Assembly (NCBI GenBank): GCA_902761605.1
Contig: CACWLC010000004.1
Coordinates: 1 to 64,000 of the forward strand
Direction of reading: 5' to 3'
Length of the DNA: 64,000 nucleotides
From: an uncultured Prevotellaceae bacterium
GTDB taxonomy: Bacteria; Bacteroidota; Bacteroidia; Bacteroidales; Bacteroidaceae
Shown here: positions 8,444 through 17,392 of the stretch, piece by piece
How positions within the stretch are numbered: the stretch's first letter is position 1
Layout of the letters: each line of letters opens with the position of its first letter
The notes under the pieces: model-generated
What the model was told of the DNA's origin: nothing
What the model saw: only the letters and a program-made list of their open reading frames with translations
Databases searched by the model: none
Translations under genes and position numbers: made by a program

Positions 8444-9479
8444 AATCAAAAAGATTTGGTTCCATGACGTTTCCTCCGTACGGATTCCGTCCGAAGTGCT
8501 TATATGCCAGTTCGGTCACCATTCGTCCGCGAGGAGTTCGCTTGATAAAGCCCTCCATAATAAGGAAAGGCTCATATACCTCCTCAACAGTACCGGCATC
8601 CTCACCGACAGCAGTAGCGATAGTTGTGATACCCACAGGACCGCCCTTAAACTTATCAATGATGGTGAGCAGGATCTTATTGTCGATCTCGTCGAGGCCA
8701 TACTTGTCAATATTGAGGGCTGTAAGGGCAATACGGGTAATCTTTGTGTCGATACGTCCGTCGCCCTTCACCTGAGCGAAGTCTCTTACACGTCGAAGGA
8801 GGGCATTTGCGATACGTGGCGTGCCTCTTGAGCGACCGGCTATCTCCAGTGCTGCATCTTCTGTGATAGGCACATTAAGGATGCTTGCCGAGCGCTCTAT
8901 GATCTTCTGCAACGTCTCTGGCTCGTAATACTCCAGGTGCATGTTGATACCGAATCGAGCCCTCAGAGGAGCTGTAAGCAGACCGCTACGAGTTGTGGCT
9001 CCCACAAGTGTGAATGGGTTAAGGTCTATCTGTATCGAACGGGCAGATGGACCTTTATCAATCATGATGTCGATGCGGTAATCTTCCATGGCGGAGTAAA
9101 GATACTCCTCGACCACAGGCGACAGACGATGAATCTCATCGATAAACAGGACGTCGTTCTTTTCAAGGGACGTAAGGATACCGGCGAGGTCGCCAGGCTT
9201 GTCGAGCACAGGTCCTGAGGTAATCTTGAATCCAACACCAAGCTCGTTGGCTATGATATTCGAGAGTGTGGTCTTTCCCAGTCCTGGAGGTCCATGAAGC
9301 AAAGTATGGTCGAGAGGCTCCCCACGATATTTGGCAGCCTCAACGAACACCTCAAGGTTCTCAACGACCTTCTTCTGTCCACTGAAATCGCTGAATGTCA
9401 AGGGCCTCAACGCATTCTCAAAGTCTTTTTCACCCTGAGAAAAGCGTTCTTCGCGTATATCGAAATCGTCGTCCATCAT
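8442..9479 (-). CDS. ruvB: Holliday junction branch-migration helicase RuvB
   Basis: AAA+ ATPase that drives RuvA-bound junctions in recombinational repair. Visible: Walker [10 protein letters not shown], Walker B FIDEIHR, sensor 1 GATTRSG, arginine finger region PLRARFG, and the C-terminal winged helix (TPRGR). The frame is open further up to 9548, but a -7 box (TAATTTTG on the minus strand, 9489-9496) sits just before the MetMet at 9479, so translation must start there or at 9476; this gives 345 residues, the usual length. Confidence 0.95.
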   Translation of the reverse strand: MMDDDFDIREERFSQGEKDFENALRPLTFSDFSGQKKVVENLEVFVEAAKYRGEPLDHTLLHGPPGLGKTTLSNIIANELGVGFKITSGPVLDKPGDLAGILTSLEKNDVLFIDEIHRLSPVVEEYLYSAMEDYRIDIMIDKGPSARSIQIDLNPFTLVGATTRSGLLTAPLRARFGINMHLEYYEPETLQKIIERSASILNVPITEDAALEIAGRSRGTPRIANALLRRVRDFAQVKGDGRIDTKITRIALTALNIDKYGLDEIDNKILLTIIDKFKGGPVGITTIATAVGEDAGTVEEVYEPFLIMEGFIKRTPRGRMVTELAYKHFGRNPYGGNVMEPNLFD

Positions 9480-9488
9480 AATCGCCTG

Positions 9489-9496
9489 CAAAATTA
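9489..9496 (-). promoter_or_regulatory. ruvB -7 box
   Basis: TAATTTTG on the minus strand ends 9 nt before the ATG at 9479. It fixes the ruvB start and implies a very short leader. Confidence 0.7.
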
Positions 9497-9569
9497 CGAA
9501 AAAAGCCACAGATAACAAAAAATCTGTGGCCTTTTTGCACTTCTTCACTTTTTTATTTATTTCTTTTGG

Positions 9570-11216
9570 CTATCTGATGCCGCCTCCGGAACCTCCTCCA
9601 GAGAAGCCGCCGCCACCGCCCCAGGAGCTGCTGCCGCCTCCACCGGAAGCTCTGGCCTCACGCGCTGCCTTATTGGCGACAGCACGAGATGTGCTTGAGT
9701 GCATAGCAGAATAGATCATCGGCAGAGTCATATCATCAGCCATCTGCCCGGCAATCTGATCCATATTGAAGTACTCAGGATTGATCTTCTTCATATCCTT
9801 TATCACCTGGTCAGCGATACCGAAGAGAGTGGCGTAGATCATATAATCCTTCCACAGAGTCACCTCGTTAACATGACGCTCGTCGAGAAGGGAGAACTCT
9901 TTAAGGAATTTCCTAAGTCCGAACACCTGACGCACATCCTCCTGACGATTCTTATAGTCGGAAACGCCTGTCGAAGTGTGAAGCGTATTGATAAAGGAAT
10001 CCATAATGCTCTCATTTCTGCTGCTCTTCATAAATGACTTCAGTTCACGAGGCTCAAGGATGGTATCATCACCTGCGGCATTCTTGAAGATACTGTGCAC
10101 CTTACGCATCAACAGGGGCTGACTGCCCGGATCCTTCAACTCGTGGATTACGAAGTTGCTTTCTGTCTTTCCCTTACTATTCATCCGCTGCTCGATACTG
10201 ATGGCGCCCATATTAATAAGTTTCAGGATGCATGCAGAGAGCAGGTTGTTATAGTCGTTGCCGAAATAGCGATAGGCATTGAGCATGTCGTTGGCCTGCT
10301 GCAGGTTACCCTTCAAAGGGATATCGCGATACCAGAGCAGGTTTTTATTGACTTTCCTACGCGCATACCATACATATATAAAGTGCGCTATAAAACCGAC
10401 TGCAGGCACGAAAACAGCAAAGAATAATATTAAAAGGCCAAAGAGCATGTCGATAAAGTCAGAGTCGCCTTCATCGCTGTTGTAGTCGCTACCCTCAAAG
10501 GCTGCTGTCTGTAAATCCTCAAAACTGTTCTCATAGACATACTGCGGGTCGAACATCCCTTTCTCAAAACGGCACATTACGATCATTGCGCTACTGCTTT
10601 CGAACGGTTCGCTGCTCTCAGCCACGATGCTGTTGTCTGCGAAATTGATCTCTCCACGATAGCGGAACCCCCAGATGCCAGTGGTCTCAGGACCGATTCT
10701 GGTGGAATCATCCTCGGCAACGATAGTCAGTTTTACGTGTTCAGGATAGGGATTAATCCCCTGGGCAACGAACATATAGTTGAAGCCGTCGGCATCGCTG
10801 AAGCCCTTTACCAGATTGGTAACAGTATACGATGTGATATATGTGCGGTCCCCTTGTTCGCCCAGACCCCAGCAGAGCTCATACCCGTCGGAGGTTTCGT
10901 TGATACCACATTTACCAGCTTTCCAGTCACGGTCCTCATCGACATCCCAAAACTCCTCATATTCATAGCGATGACCTGTCTCGTCCTTCACCATGAAGTC
11001 ACGTATCTGACTGCCTTCCAGATTGCCTATGACGATATAGCACTCTGTGCCTTCCCATCCTATATCCATCTTACGTGTCTCCGTGATGTGCGCATCACCA
11101 TTACGGCTCAGCACCACGCGGATGTCGAGAGAATTGAGACTGGAATAGGCCGACAGATTTATTGCCGATGCCAGCAGCATCAGCAACAAGAGCCACTTAC
11201 TTCTTGAATGCTTCAT
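9570..11216 (-). CDS. DUF2207 membrane protein
   Basis: Membrane protein of the DUF2207 type: signal peptide, a large extracytoplasmic beta domain (~residues 25-230), a transmembrane helix pair near 265-290 (LLFGLLILFFAVFVPAVGFI), a cytoplasmic part, and a Gly/Ser-rich tail ending GGGSGGGIR, typical of the family. I place the start at the ATG 11216, which overlaps the end of lemA by 20 nt. LemA-DUF2207 pairs are common; function is unknown, probably envelope-related. Confidence 0.85.
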   Translation of the reverse strand: MKHSRSKWLLLLMLLASAINLSAYSSLNSLDIRVVLSRNGDAHITETRKMDIGWEGTECYIVIGNLEGSQIRDFMVKDETGHRYEYEEFWDVDEDRDWKAGKCGINETSDGYELCWGLGEQGDRTYITSYTVTNLVKGFSDADGFNYMFVAQGINPYPEHVKLTIVAEDDSTRIGPETTGIWGFRYRGEINFADNSIVAESSEPFESSSAMIVMCRFEKGMFDPQYVYENSFEDLQTAAFEGSDYNSDEGDSDFIDMLFGLLILFFAVFVPAVGFIAHFIYVWYARRKVNKNLLWYRDIPLKGNLQQANDMLNAYRYFGNDYNNLLSACILKLINMGAISIEQRMNSKGKTESNFVIHELKDPGSQPLLMRKVHSIFKNAAGDDTILEPRELKSFMKSSRNESIMDSFINTLHTSTGVSDYKNRQEDVRQVFGLRKFLKEFSLLDERHVNEVTLWKDYMIYATLFGIADQVIKDMKKINPEYFNMDQIAGQMADDMTLPMIYSAMHSSTSRAVANKAAREARASGGGGSSSWGGGGGFSGGGSGGGIR

Positions 11217-11766
11217 CAAGGTTTGGATATGATTTCTTCTCCTCGCTGTCAACTTTCAGATAGTCTTTCTGGTCGAAGTGGAGCATAGAAGCCACGATGC
11301 TTGAAGGCCACTGACGAACCATACGATTCATCTTCGTAGCAGTATCGTTGTAAATCATACGTGACATACGCACGTTCTCCTCATATTGTTTCATACCCTC
11401 CTGAGCCTCTCTGTACAGATCGCTGGCCTTCAGTTCCGGATAACGCTCGAACACCACGTTGAGCTTGCCCATCATCTGTGTGAGAAGGTCACTCTGCTCG
11501 TTGATGGCAGCAGGAGTATTGGCATTACCGAGGTTTCCACCACGTGCCTGTACGGCCTGGATGATTGTCTCCGACTCATGCTTGGCATACTGAGCTGCAG
11601 TCTTTGCAAGTGCGATAACTGCATCGAAACGGGAATTAAGCTGAACCTCAATCTGGCTAAGGGCATTCTTACACAACTCATCGAGATTTACCAGCGAACG
11701 CTGGGTAGAAACGAAGTAGCCTCCTATGATGACTACCAAAGCGATAATGATAATTAATGCTGTCAT
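11197..11766 (-). CDS. lemA: LemA family protein
   Basis: 189 residues: one N-terminal membrane helix (ALIIIIALVVIIGGYFV) followed by an all-alpha domain with the family stretches NLDELCKNALSQIEVQLNSR and NVVFERYPELKA-like sequence. The exact biochemical role of LemA is unknown. It overlaps the DUF2207 gene by 20 nt, so the two are translationally coupled. Promoter: minus-strand TATCTTTG at 11795-11802. Confidence 0.92.
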   Translation of the reverse strand: MTALIIIIALVVIIGGYFVSTQRSLVNLDELCKNALSQIEVQLNSRFDAVIALAKTAAQYAKHESETIIQAVQARGGNLGNANTPAAINEQSDLLTQMMGKLNVVFERYPELKASDLYREAQEGMKQYEENVRMSRMIYNDTATKMNRMVRQWPSSIVASMLHFDQKDYLKVDSEEKKSYPNLDEAFKK

Positions 11767-11794
11767 AACTAAATAATTAATGGTTCTTTGGGCG

Positions 11795-11802
11795 CAAAGA
11801 TA
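11795..11802 (-). promoter_or_regulatory. lemA -7 box
   Basis: Minus-strand TATCTTTG, 28 nt before the lemA ATG; divergent from the receptor promoter at 11890-11897. Confidence 0.6.
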
Positions 11803-11828
11803 CGAAATCTTTTTGTATTACAAACAAA

Positions 11829-11862
11829 AGTCGTCGAAAAATTCCCAGGAAGTCGTCGAAAG
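11829..11862 (+). promoter_or_regulatory. Direct-repeat operator with 22-bp period (LytTR-type geometry)
   Basis: AGTCGTCGAAAA (11829-11840) and AGTCGTCGAAAG (11851-11862) start exactly 22 bp apart, 27 bp before the -7 box TACCTTTG (11890-11897) of the barrel gene. LytTR response regulators are known to bind two ~9-bp direct repeats about 21-22 bp apart, and a LytTR regulator is encoded 3.6 kb downstream. That it binds here is an inference. Confidence 0.6.
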
Positions 11863-11889
11863 TTTCATCGTACATATGGTTTTTCACCT

Positions 11890-11897
11890 TACCTTTG
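11890..11897 (+). promoter_or_regulatory. -7 box of the barrel receptor gene
   Basis: TACCTTTG followed by GCACC; no -33 TTTG at the normal 19-21 bp distance, which fits activator dependence on the direct repeats just upstream. Confidence 0.6.
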
Positions 11898-11925
11898 CAC
11901 CAGAAACAAATAAAAACGACAAGAT

Positions 11926-14388
11926 ATGAAACAGATTAGATTATTCTTCGTGATGATGATGCTGATGATCTCAGCAGTTGTAATGGCCCAGAAGACAACC
12001 GTTAAGGGTGTGCTAATGTCGAAGTCCCAGAATGAGAGCGAGCCCTTCGCTACGGTAAGAATCTTCAAGGCTGGCAAGAGTGATAAGCCGGTGGCTATGT
12101 TTCTTACTGATGAGAATGGACTGTTCTCGCAGGAGGTGAAAGGCAAGGGTAAGTATGACATCGTGTTCAGCAGTGTTGGTAAAGAAGATCTCCGTCAGAC
12201 CATCGACCTCGAAGGTAATGGCCAGCTCGACTTAGGTACATTATATATCAAGGATAACGATAACATGTTGAATGATGTGGTCGTTGTTGCCCAAAAGCCT
12301 CTTGTAAAGATGGATGTAGACAAGATGAGCTATAACGTGGCCGAAGATGAGGACTCAAAGTCGAATACCGTTCTCGACATGCTCCGTAAGGTGCCTATGG
12401 TGACTGTCGATGGGCAGGATAATATTACTGTTAATGGTTCTTCTTCATTCAAGGTTTATGTTGACGGTATGCCAAATGTGATGTTCTCAAGCAATCCTTC
12501 ATTAGTATTCAAGAGCATGCCTGCCACAGCAGTAAAGAGCATCGAGGTTGTTACCAATCCTGGTGCAAAATATGATGCAGAGGGTGCTGCAGGTATACTT
12601 AATATCGTGATGAACAAACAAAATCCACAGGCAGCTCAGAGCATGAATGGTTACAACGGTACTGTCCGTGCCTCAGCTGGAACAAAACAACTCGGCGGAA
12701 GTGTATTCGTAAGTGGTCAGCAGGGTAAGCTTTCTTACAGCGCTAACGTTATGACATCATACAACAAGCCCGGTAACACCACTACCGAAATGGAGCAGCT
12801 TAGAGATAACGGAACATCGCAGATTATGACCTCTGGCAATGATGTAAAGACTCCATTCACTATGGGAAGCCTGACTCTGGGTTATCAGATTGACTCTATG
12901 AGCGTCATCAACGCAACAGCACAAGTTAACAGCATGTCGATGAAAAGCAATGGTACAAGCAATACCACGATGAGTGGAAATGGTTACGGCAGCGGCTTCA
13001 GCTACGGTAGCACAACAGACATGAAGATGTCTCGTACATCATTCAGCGGAAGTCTCGACTATCAGCGTTTCTTCAATAAGGAACACACCCAGTCGCTGGC
13101 TCTCACCTATCAGCTCAACTATAGTCCTGCTACCACAGAGATGACCAATAATTTCGGTACAACATCCTCGCTTATAGACCTCACAAACCGCAATTCGGAA
13201 AATAAAGATAAAACCACCAACCATATCTTCCAGCTCGACTACTCGATGCCTCTCGGCATTGGTCAGACACTCAATCTCGGAAGCAAACTTCAGCTCCACG
13301 ATGCTACATCTGATTCGAAGTACTATCTTAAGGATGTCTATGACCCAAGCTCAAGTTCTGAGTATGAGTATAAAAACTCTATCCTCGCAGGTTATGGTGA
13401 ATATGCAGGCAACTTCAGTAACTTCGGAATCAAGGCTGGTTTGCGTTACGAGTATACCTGGCAGGATGTACAGTATCATCTCGGTAATGGTCAGGACTTC
13501 AAGACAAGTTACGGAAGTCTTGTTCCGACTGCCAGCATGCAGTACACACTCTCTCAGGGCAGCAATTTAGGACTTACATACAACATGCGAATCTCACGTC
13601 CAGGAATCTCTTACCTGAATCCGTACGTTGACAAGACCAATCCCATCGCTCTCACTTATGGTAATCCAGACCTCGATGTTGAGAAGGCTCATAACATCTC
13701 GCTCGTGTATAATATGTTTACCCCAAAGTTGATGGTTAATCTGAACCTCCATCATAACTTCGTAGACAATGCTATCTCACAGTATAGCTTCTATGACAGC
13801 AACAATCTGCTCAACACCACATACGGCAACGTAGTAAAAAGTCATCAGACCGGTCTGAGCGCATACGTCAACTATCTGTTGACTCCCAACACCCGTCTCT
13901 TCATGAACGGAAGTCTCAACTACACCGACCTGAGCAGTGATGCCCTCTCACAGAGCAATAGCGGATGGACAGCTAACGTGATGGCTGGATTACAGCAGAC
14001 CCTCCCATGGGATCTCAAACTCAGTGCTTTCGCTATCACCTCAACAAAGAACTATACACTTCAGGGATGGAGCGGCGGATTCAACCTCCTCACAGCAAGT
14101 CTCTCGAAGTCATTCCTGAAAGACAAACTCAATCTAAGTGTTTCTGGTCTGATGGGGCTCAACGATGGTGGCTGTCTGAAGATAGAGAGCTACAGCGAGG
14201 GTAAGAATTTCACCAGCCATACAAATATCAAAGTGCCTATCTATGGTGTGACATTTACAGTAAGCTATACCTTCGGAAACTCGAAGATGACAGCCAAGCA
14301 GCATACAAGCCGTGTACAGAATGACTTCATCGAACAGCAGTCACAAGGCGAGGTCATCAACAGCGTAAGCTCAGGCAACGCCAATTGA
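11926..14388 (+). CDS. TonB-dependent-receptor-like outer-membrane barrel (PF14905 type)
   Basis: 820 residues. Order: signal peptide (cut near VMAQ), a carboxypeptidase-regulatory-like domain (~25-115), a plug (~125-235, with LDMLRKVPMVTVDGQ and NPGAKYDAEGAAGILNI), then a long beta-barrel of the outer-membrane-beta-barrel-3 family. No SusD partner is adjacent, so it is unlike a SusCD polysaccharide transporter. It is followed by a LytS/LytTR pair and an esterase, and has LytTR-like repeats before its promoter. Substrate unknown. Confidence 0.85.
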   Translation: MKQIRLFFVMMMLMISAVVMAQKTTVKGVLMSKSQNESEPFATVRIFKAGKSDKPVAMFLTDENGLFSQEVKGKGKYDIVFSSVGKEDLRQTIDLEGNGQLDLGTLYIKDNDNMLNDVVVVAQKPLVKMDVDKMSYNVAEDEDSKSNTVLDMLRKVPMVTVDGQDNITVNGSSSFKVYVDGMPNVMFSSNPSLVFKSMPATAVKSIEVVTNPGAKYDAEGAAGILNIVMNKQNPQAAQSMNGYNGTVRASAGTKQLGGSVFVSGQQGKLSYSANVMTSYNKPGNTTTEMEQLRDNGTSQIMTSGNDVKTPFTMGSLTLGYQIDSMSVINATAQVNSMSMKSNGTSNTTMSGNGYGSGFSYGSTTDMKMSRTSFSGSLDYQRFFNKEHTQSLALTYQLNYSPATTEMTNNFGTTSSLIDLTNRNSENKDKTTNHIFQLDYSMPLGIGQTLNLGSKLQLHDATSDSKYYLKDVYDPSSSSEYEYKNSILAGYGEYAGNFSNFGIKAGLRYEYTWQDVQYHLGNGQDFKTSYGSLVPTASMQYTLSQGSNLGLTYNMRISRPGISYLNPYVDKTNPIALTYGNPDLDVEKAHNISLVYNMFTPKLMVNLNLHHNFVDNAISQYSFYDSNNLLNTTYGNVVKSHQTGLSAYVNYLLTPNTRLFMNGSLNYTDLSSDALSQSNSGWTANVMAGLQQTLPWDLKLSAFAITSTKNYTLQGWSGGFNLLTASLSKSFLKDKLNLSVSGLMGLNDGGCLKIESYSEGKNFTSHTNIKVPIYGVTFTVSYTFGNSKMTAKQHTSRVQNDFIEQQSQGEVINSVSSGNAN

Positions 14389-14462
14389 AGACATAATGTC
14401 TAAAAAAAGTTATTCTGTTACCATGTCTTTAAAATATTCTTTGTCAATTCAGAATAAATTCT

Positions 14463-14470
14463 TAATTTTG
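14463..14470 (+). promoter_or_regulatory. -7 box of the histidine kinase gene
   Basis: TAATTTTG, then GCAGC, then ATG: only 5 nt from box to start codon, so the mRNA should be leaderless or nearly so. The same 20-base context recurs before the gene at 38781. Confidence 0.65.
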
Positions 14471-14475
14471 CAGCG

Positions 14476-15525
14476 ATGAAGAAAATTGAGAAGAAAGACA
14501 TCTGGTTGTTTCTGGCTCAGGCAGCTGTATGGCTCATCATACTGCTGTCTCTGCCGCTTGCCACATTCCTCAGTACACAAGATCTCCATGCTACGAAAAC
14601 ATCTTTCTTCGTAGTATGGGGAATCCTACAGGCTCCACTTGTAATATATTTCGTTAATTTCTACATCTTGGGGCCTTTCTTGTTCTTCCGTCAGAAATAC
14701 TTGTTCTTTGCCCTGTGCAATCTACTGCTCATCCTCGCACTCAACTATCCATTCCTCTACGTTTGGTTGAAAAGAGACAGTTTACCTGAGATGCCCAATA
14801 TGACGCCCAACATGTGGATTGGTTTCTTCTCCGGTTTCTTCATGTTCCTCCTGCTCAACTGTGTTGTGGCAGCTATCGCAATCGCCATACTCCACTTCAT
14901 ACGTACACGTAAAATCAAGGAACAGCTGAAAGACGAGAAAGCAAAGAACACAGAGGCAGAACTCGCATGGCTGAAGAATCAGATAAACCCCCATTTCCTG
15001 TTCAACACACTGAACAACATCTCTAGTCTGACGCAGATAGACCCAGATGCCGCACAGGATGCCATTGCCCAGCTCAGCGACCTGCTGCGCTATGCGATGT
15101 ATGAGACGAACAAGAACACTGTTCCCATTGAGGGTGAGGTTGAGTTTATGCGTAACTATATCTCACTGATGAAGCTACGTTGTAATGAGAAGACTGAGGT
15201 GGTTACCACATTCGACATAAAGAAGAATATAGACATCGCTCCGCTGTTGTTTATTTCATTAGTGGAGAACGCTTTCAAACATGGGGTTAGTAGCAGTCGT
15301 CCTTCGAAGATAGATATCCGTCTGCTTCAGAATGATGACGAACTGATATTCAACTGCGACAACACGAACTATCCCAAAGACGATGCTGATCGTAGTGGTT
15401 CTGGCATAGGACTGGAGAATACACGTCGCCGTCTGGATCTGATGTACCGCGACCGTTTTAAGTGGGAGCAGGAACTCAAGGGAGATATTTATCACGTGAG
15501 AATTACATTGAGCATCGAACACTGA
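14476..15525 (+). CDS. LytS/YehU-family sensor histidine kinase
   Basis: 349 residues. Four hydrophobic segments in the first ~145 residues, a short coiled coil (~150-165), then the His_kinase domain: H-box QINPHFLFNTLNNIS with phosphoacceptor His173, N-box SLVENAFKHG and G-box GSGIGLENTRRRL. It has no extracellular sensor domain, so the membrane segments likely sense the signal. The cognate LytTR regulator starts 5 bp after its stop. Confidence 0.93.
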   Translation: MKKIEKKDIWLFLAQAAVWLIILLSLPLATFLSTQDLHATKTSFFVVWGILQAPLVIYFVNFYILGPFLFFRQKYLFFALCNLLLILALNYPFLYVWLKRDSLPEMPNMTPNMWIGFFSGFFMFLLLNCVVAAIAIAILHFIRTRKIKEQLKDEKAKNTEAELAWLKNQINPHFLFNTLNNISSLTQIDPDAAQDAIAQLSDLLRYAMYETNKNTVPIEGEVEFMRNYISLMKLRCNEKTEVVTTFDIKKNIDIAPLLFISLVENAFKHGVSSSRPSKIDIRLLQNDDELIFNCDNTNYPKDDADRSGSGIGLENTRRRLDLMYRDRFKWEQELKGDIYHVRITLSIEH

Positions 15526-15530
15526 CCATT

Positions 15531-16265
15531 ATGAACTCTGAACTAACCTGTATCATAGTAGATGATGAGCCCTTGGCTGTCAAACTGATGGAGTCGTTTG
15601 TGGCTAAGACACCTGATCTGAAGCTTCTTGGTTCATTTACTGACTCGGTAGAGGCTATCAATGCCGTAAAGGAACAGAATCCCAATATCCTTTTCCTGGA
15701 TATCCAGATGCCAGACCTCAACGGTATGGAACTGGCTCACATGATACCCGATAAGACACGTGTTATCTTCACCACAGCCTTTAAAGAGTACGCCTTTGAG
15801 AGTTATGAGGTAAAGGCCCTCGACTTCCTTCTTAAACCCATAAGATACAATAAGTTTATTGCAGCTGTAGACAAGGCGAAAGAGTGGTTTGGGAGAACAG
15901 AGACCACTCCTGTAGCAGAACCAAAGGAAGAAGGAGCACCCCAGCATCTTTTCCTCAAGGTAGATGGCGAATATCGTCAGATAGCCATCAGCAACATCCT
16001 TTATGTCTGTGGGATGAAAGACTATGTGATGTTCTACCTCACAGATGAACGTAAACCACTTATCACCCATCTTACGATGAAGGCTGTTGAAGAGATGTTG
16101 CCTCAGGAACAGTTTATGAGGGTGCACCGTTCTTATATCGTTGCCCTAAATAAGATACGAAAAGTTGACCGCAATGACTGTATATATATAGGTGATGAGA
16201 TTATCCACGTTACGGAAGCTTTCCTACCACAATTCCAGAATTATCTAAAACGTATGATTATATGA
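15531..16265 (+). CDS. LytTR-family response regulator
   Basis: 244 residues: receiver domain with acidic pocket (Asp11, Asp12) and phosphoacceptor Asp57 (LFLDIQMPD), conserved Lys in LLKPIRY, then a LytTR DNA-binding domain (~145-244). The reading frame is open upstream to 15462, but the ATG at 15531 directly after the kinase stop is the natural start. It overlaps the esterase gene by ATGA, so kinase, regulator and esterase are one operon. Likely target: the 22-bp-period repeats at 11829-11862. Confidence 0.93.
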   Translation: MNSELTCIIVDDEPLAVKLMESFVAKTPDLKLLGSFTDSVEAINAVKEQNPNILFLDIQMPDLNGMELAHMIPDKTRVIFTTAFKEYAFESYEVKALDFLLKPIRYNKFIAAVDKAKEWFGRTETTPVAEPKEEGAPQHLFLKVDGEYRQIAISNILYVCGMKDYVMFYLTDERKPLITHLTMKAVEEMLPQEQFMRVHRSYIVALNKIRKVDRNDCIYIGDEIIHVTEAFLPQFQNYLKRMII

Positions 16266-17392
16266 GAAAACTACTTTTATCCCTGTTGCTTGCAGTAGTA
16301 TGTCAGTATACTATTGCCAATCAGACTTTTCCCCAGAAGGGAACGTTTGTCAGTCCTACCGACAAACATATCCTTTATACAGGTCGTATCAGTTTCGCCA
16401 ATCCTGAGCGTCCAGCTTGGAATTTCCCGGGCATACAGATTATCACGGCTTTTGAGGGTACATCTTTGCGTATGATGGCCAAACCCAAAAGCGGCTATTT
16501 CATGGCTCAGATAGACAATGCCGAGCCTTTCAAGGTTGCCTTTCGTGGTGAGCGCGATTCTGTGGTGACCCTCGCCACAGCTTTACCCTACGGAAAACAT
16601 ATTGTACGTCTGATGTATATCATCGAGGGGTATGAGTTCTATCCTGAGTTCTGGGGGTTTGTTCTTGACAAAGGTTGTTCATTAGCAGATGCTCCTGCCC
16701 TACCCTCAAGAAAGATTGAGTTCATTGGCAACTCCATCACCTGCGGATATGGCAACGAGGGACTCCTTAAGGAAGAGCATTTCGAATATGAGACAGAGAA
16801 TCATTACTACAGCTATGCCTCTATCACAGCCCGTAACCTTGATGCCCAGCACTGGGTTGTGGCACGTAGCGGAATAGGAGCATATCGTAATTACGATGGT
16901 CCTAAGGAAGGTACTCCAAAATCATGCATGACTGTGCAATACGAATATACTGGCTATGCTTACGATAGCGAACTCCGTAAGAACGCAGGATTCGACAGTG
17001 AGAAATGGGACTTCAGCCGCTACCAGCCAGATGTGGTGTGCATCAATCTGGGTACCAACGACCTCTCCACTAACAACTACTCCTTGAAGCTTCTTAAGCA
17101 AGCTTATAAGAATCTGCTGAAGATGGTGCGCAAGAACAATCCAAAGGCTAAGATTGTGTTCCTCACAGGTTCGATGCTTTATAATAAGGAGCTACAGGAA
17201 ACCAAACAACTTCTCGACGAGGTTACCGCCGAAGCTCATAAAGCTGGTGATAAGGAAGTTTACCGCTTTGATATGTCTCCTATCGCAGGCGACGGCTGGA
17301 TAGGCAACGACTGGCATCCTAATATCTACCAGGACGAGAAGATGGCAGTAGAGCTAACCGCCTATCTCAGGAGCCTGATGCAGTGGTTCTAA
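16262..17392 (+). CDS. SGNH-hydrolase esterase, carbohydrate esterase family 2 type
   Basis: 376 residues, signal peptide (cut near TIAN). An N-terminal beta-sandwich (~30-145) precedes the SGNH domain: block I GNSITCGYG (nucleophile Ser), block III GTNDLS, block V GNDWHPN. This two-domain order is that of CE2 acetyl-xylan esterases, which remove acetyl groups from hemicellulose. It lies in the operon with the LytS/LytTR pair, an unusual place for a polysaccharide esterase; it could instead act on envelope glycans. Its 3' end overlaps the convergent dusB by 39 bp. Confidence 0.85.
   Translation: MRKLLLSLLLAVVCQYTIANQTFPQKGTFVSPTDKHILYTGRISFANPERPAWNFPGIQIITAFEGTSLRMMAKPKSGYFMAQIDNAEPFKVAFRGERDSVVTLATALPYGKHIVRLMYIIEGYEFYPEFWGFVLDKGCSLADAPALPSRKIEFIGNSITCGYGNEGLLKEEHFEYETENHYYSYASITARNLDAQHWVVARSGIGAYRNYDGPKEGTPKSCMTVQYEYTGYAYDSELRKNAGFDSEKWDFSRYQPDVVCINLGTNDLSTNNYSLKLLKQAYKNLLKMVRKNNPKAKIVFLTGSMLYNKELQETKQLLDEVTAEAHKAGDKEVYRFDMSPIAGDGWIGNDWHPNIYQDEKMAVELTAYLRSLMQWF

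Noticed and set aside
9480-9548. Longer RuvB start
   Set aside because: The ruvB -7 box lies within this stretch, so it is upstream of transcription.
15633-16127. 164-codon minus-strand frame
   Set aside because: Lies antisense to the LytTR regulator, which has clear domains.
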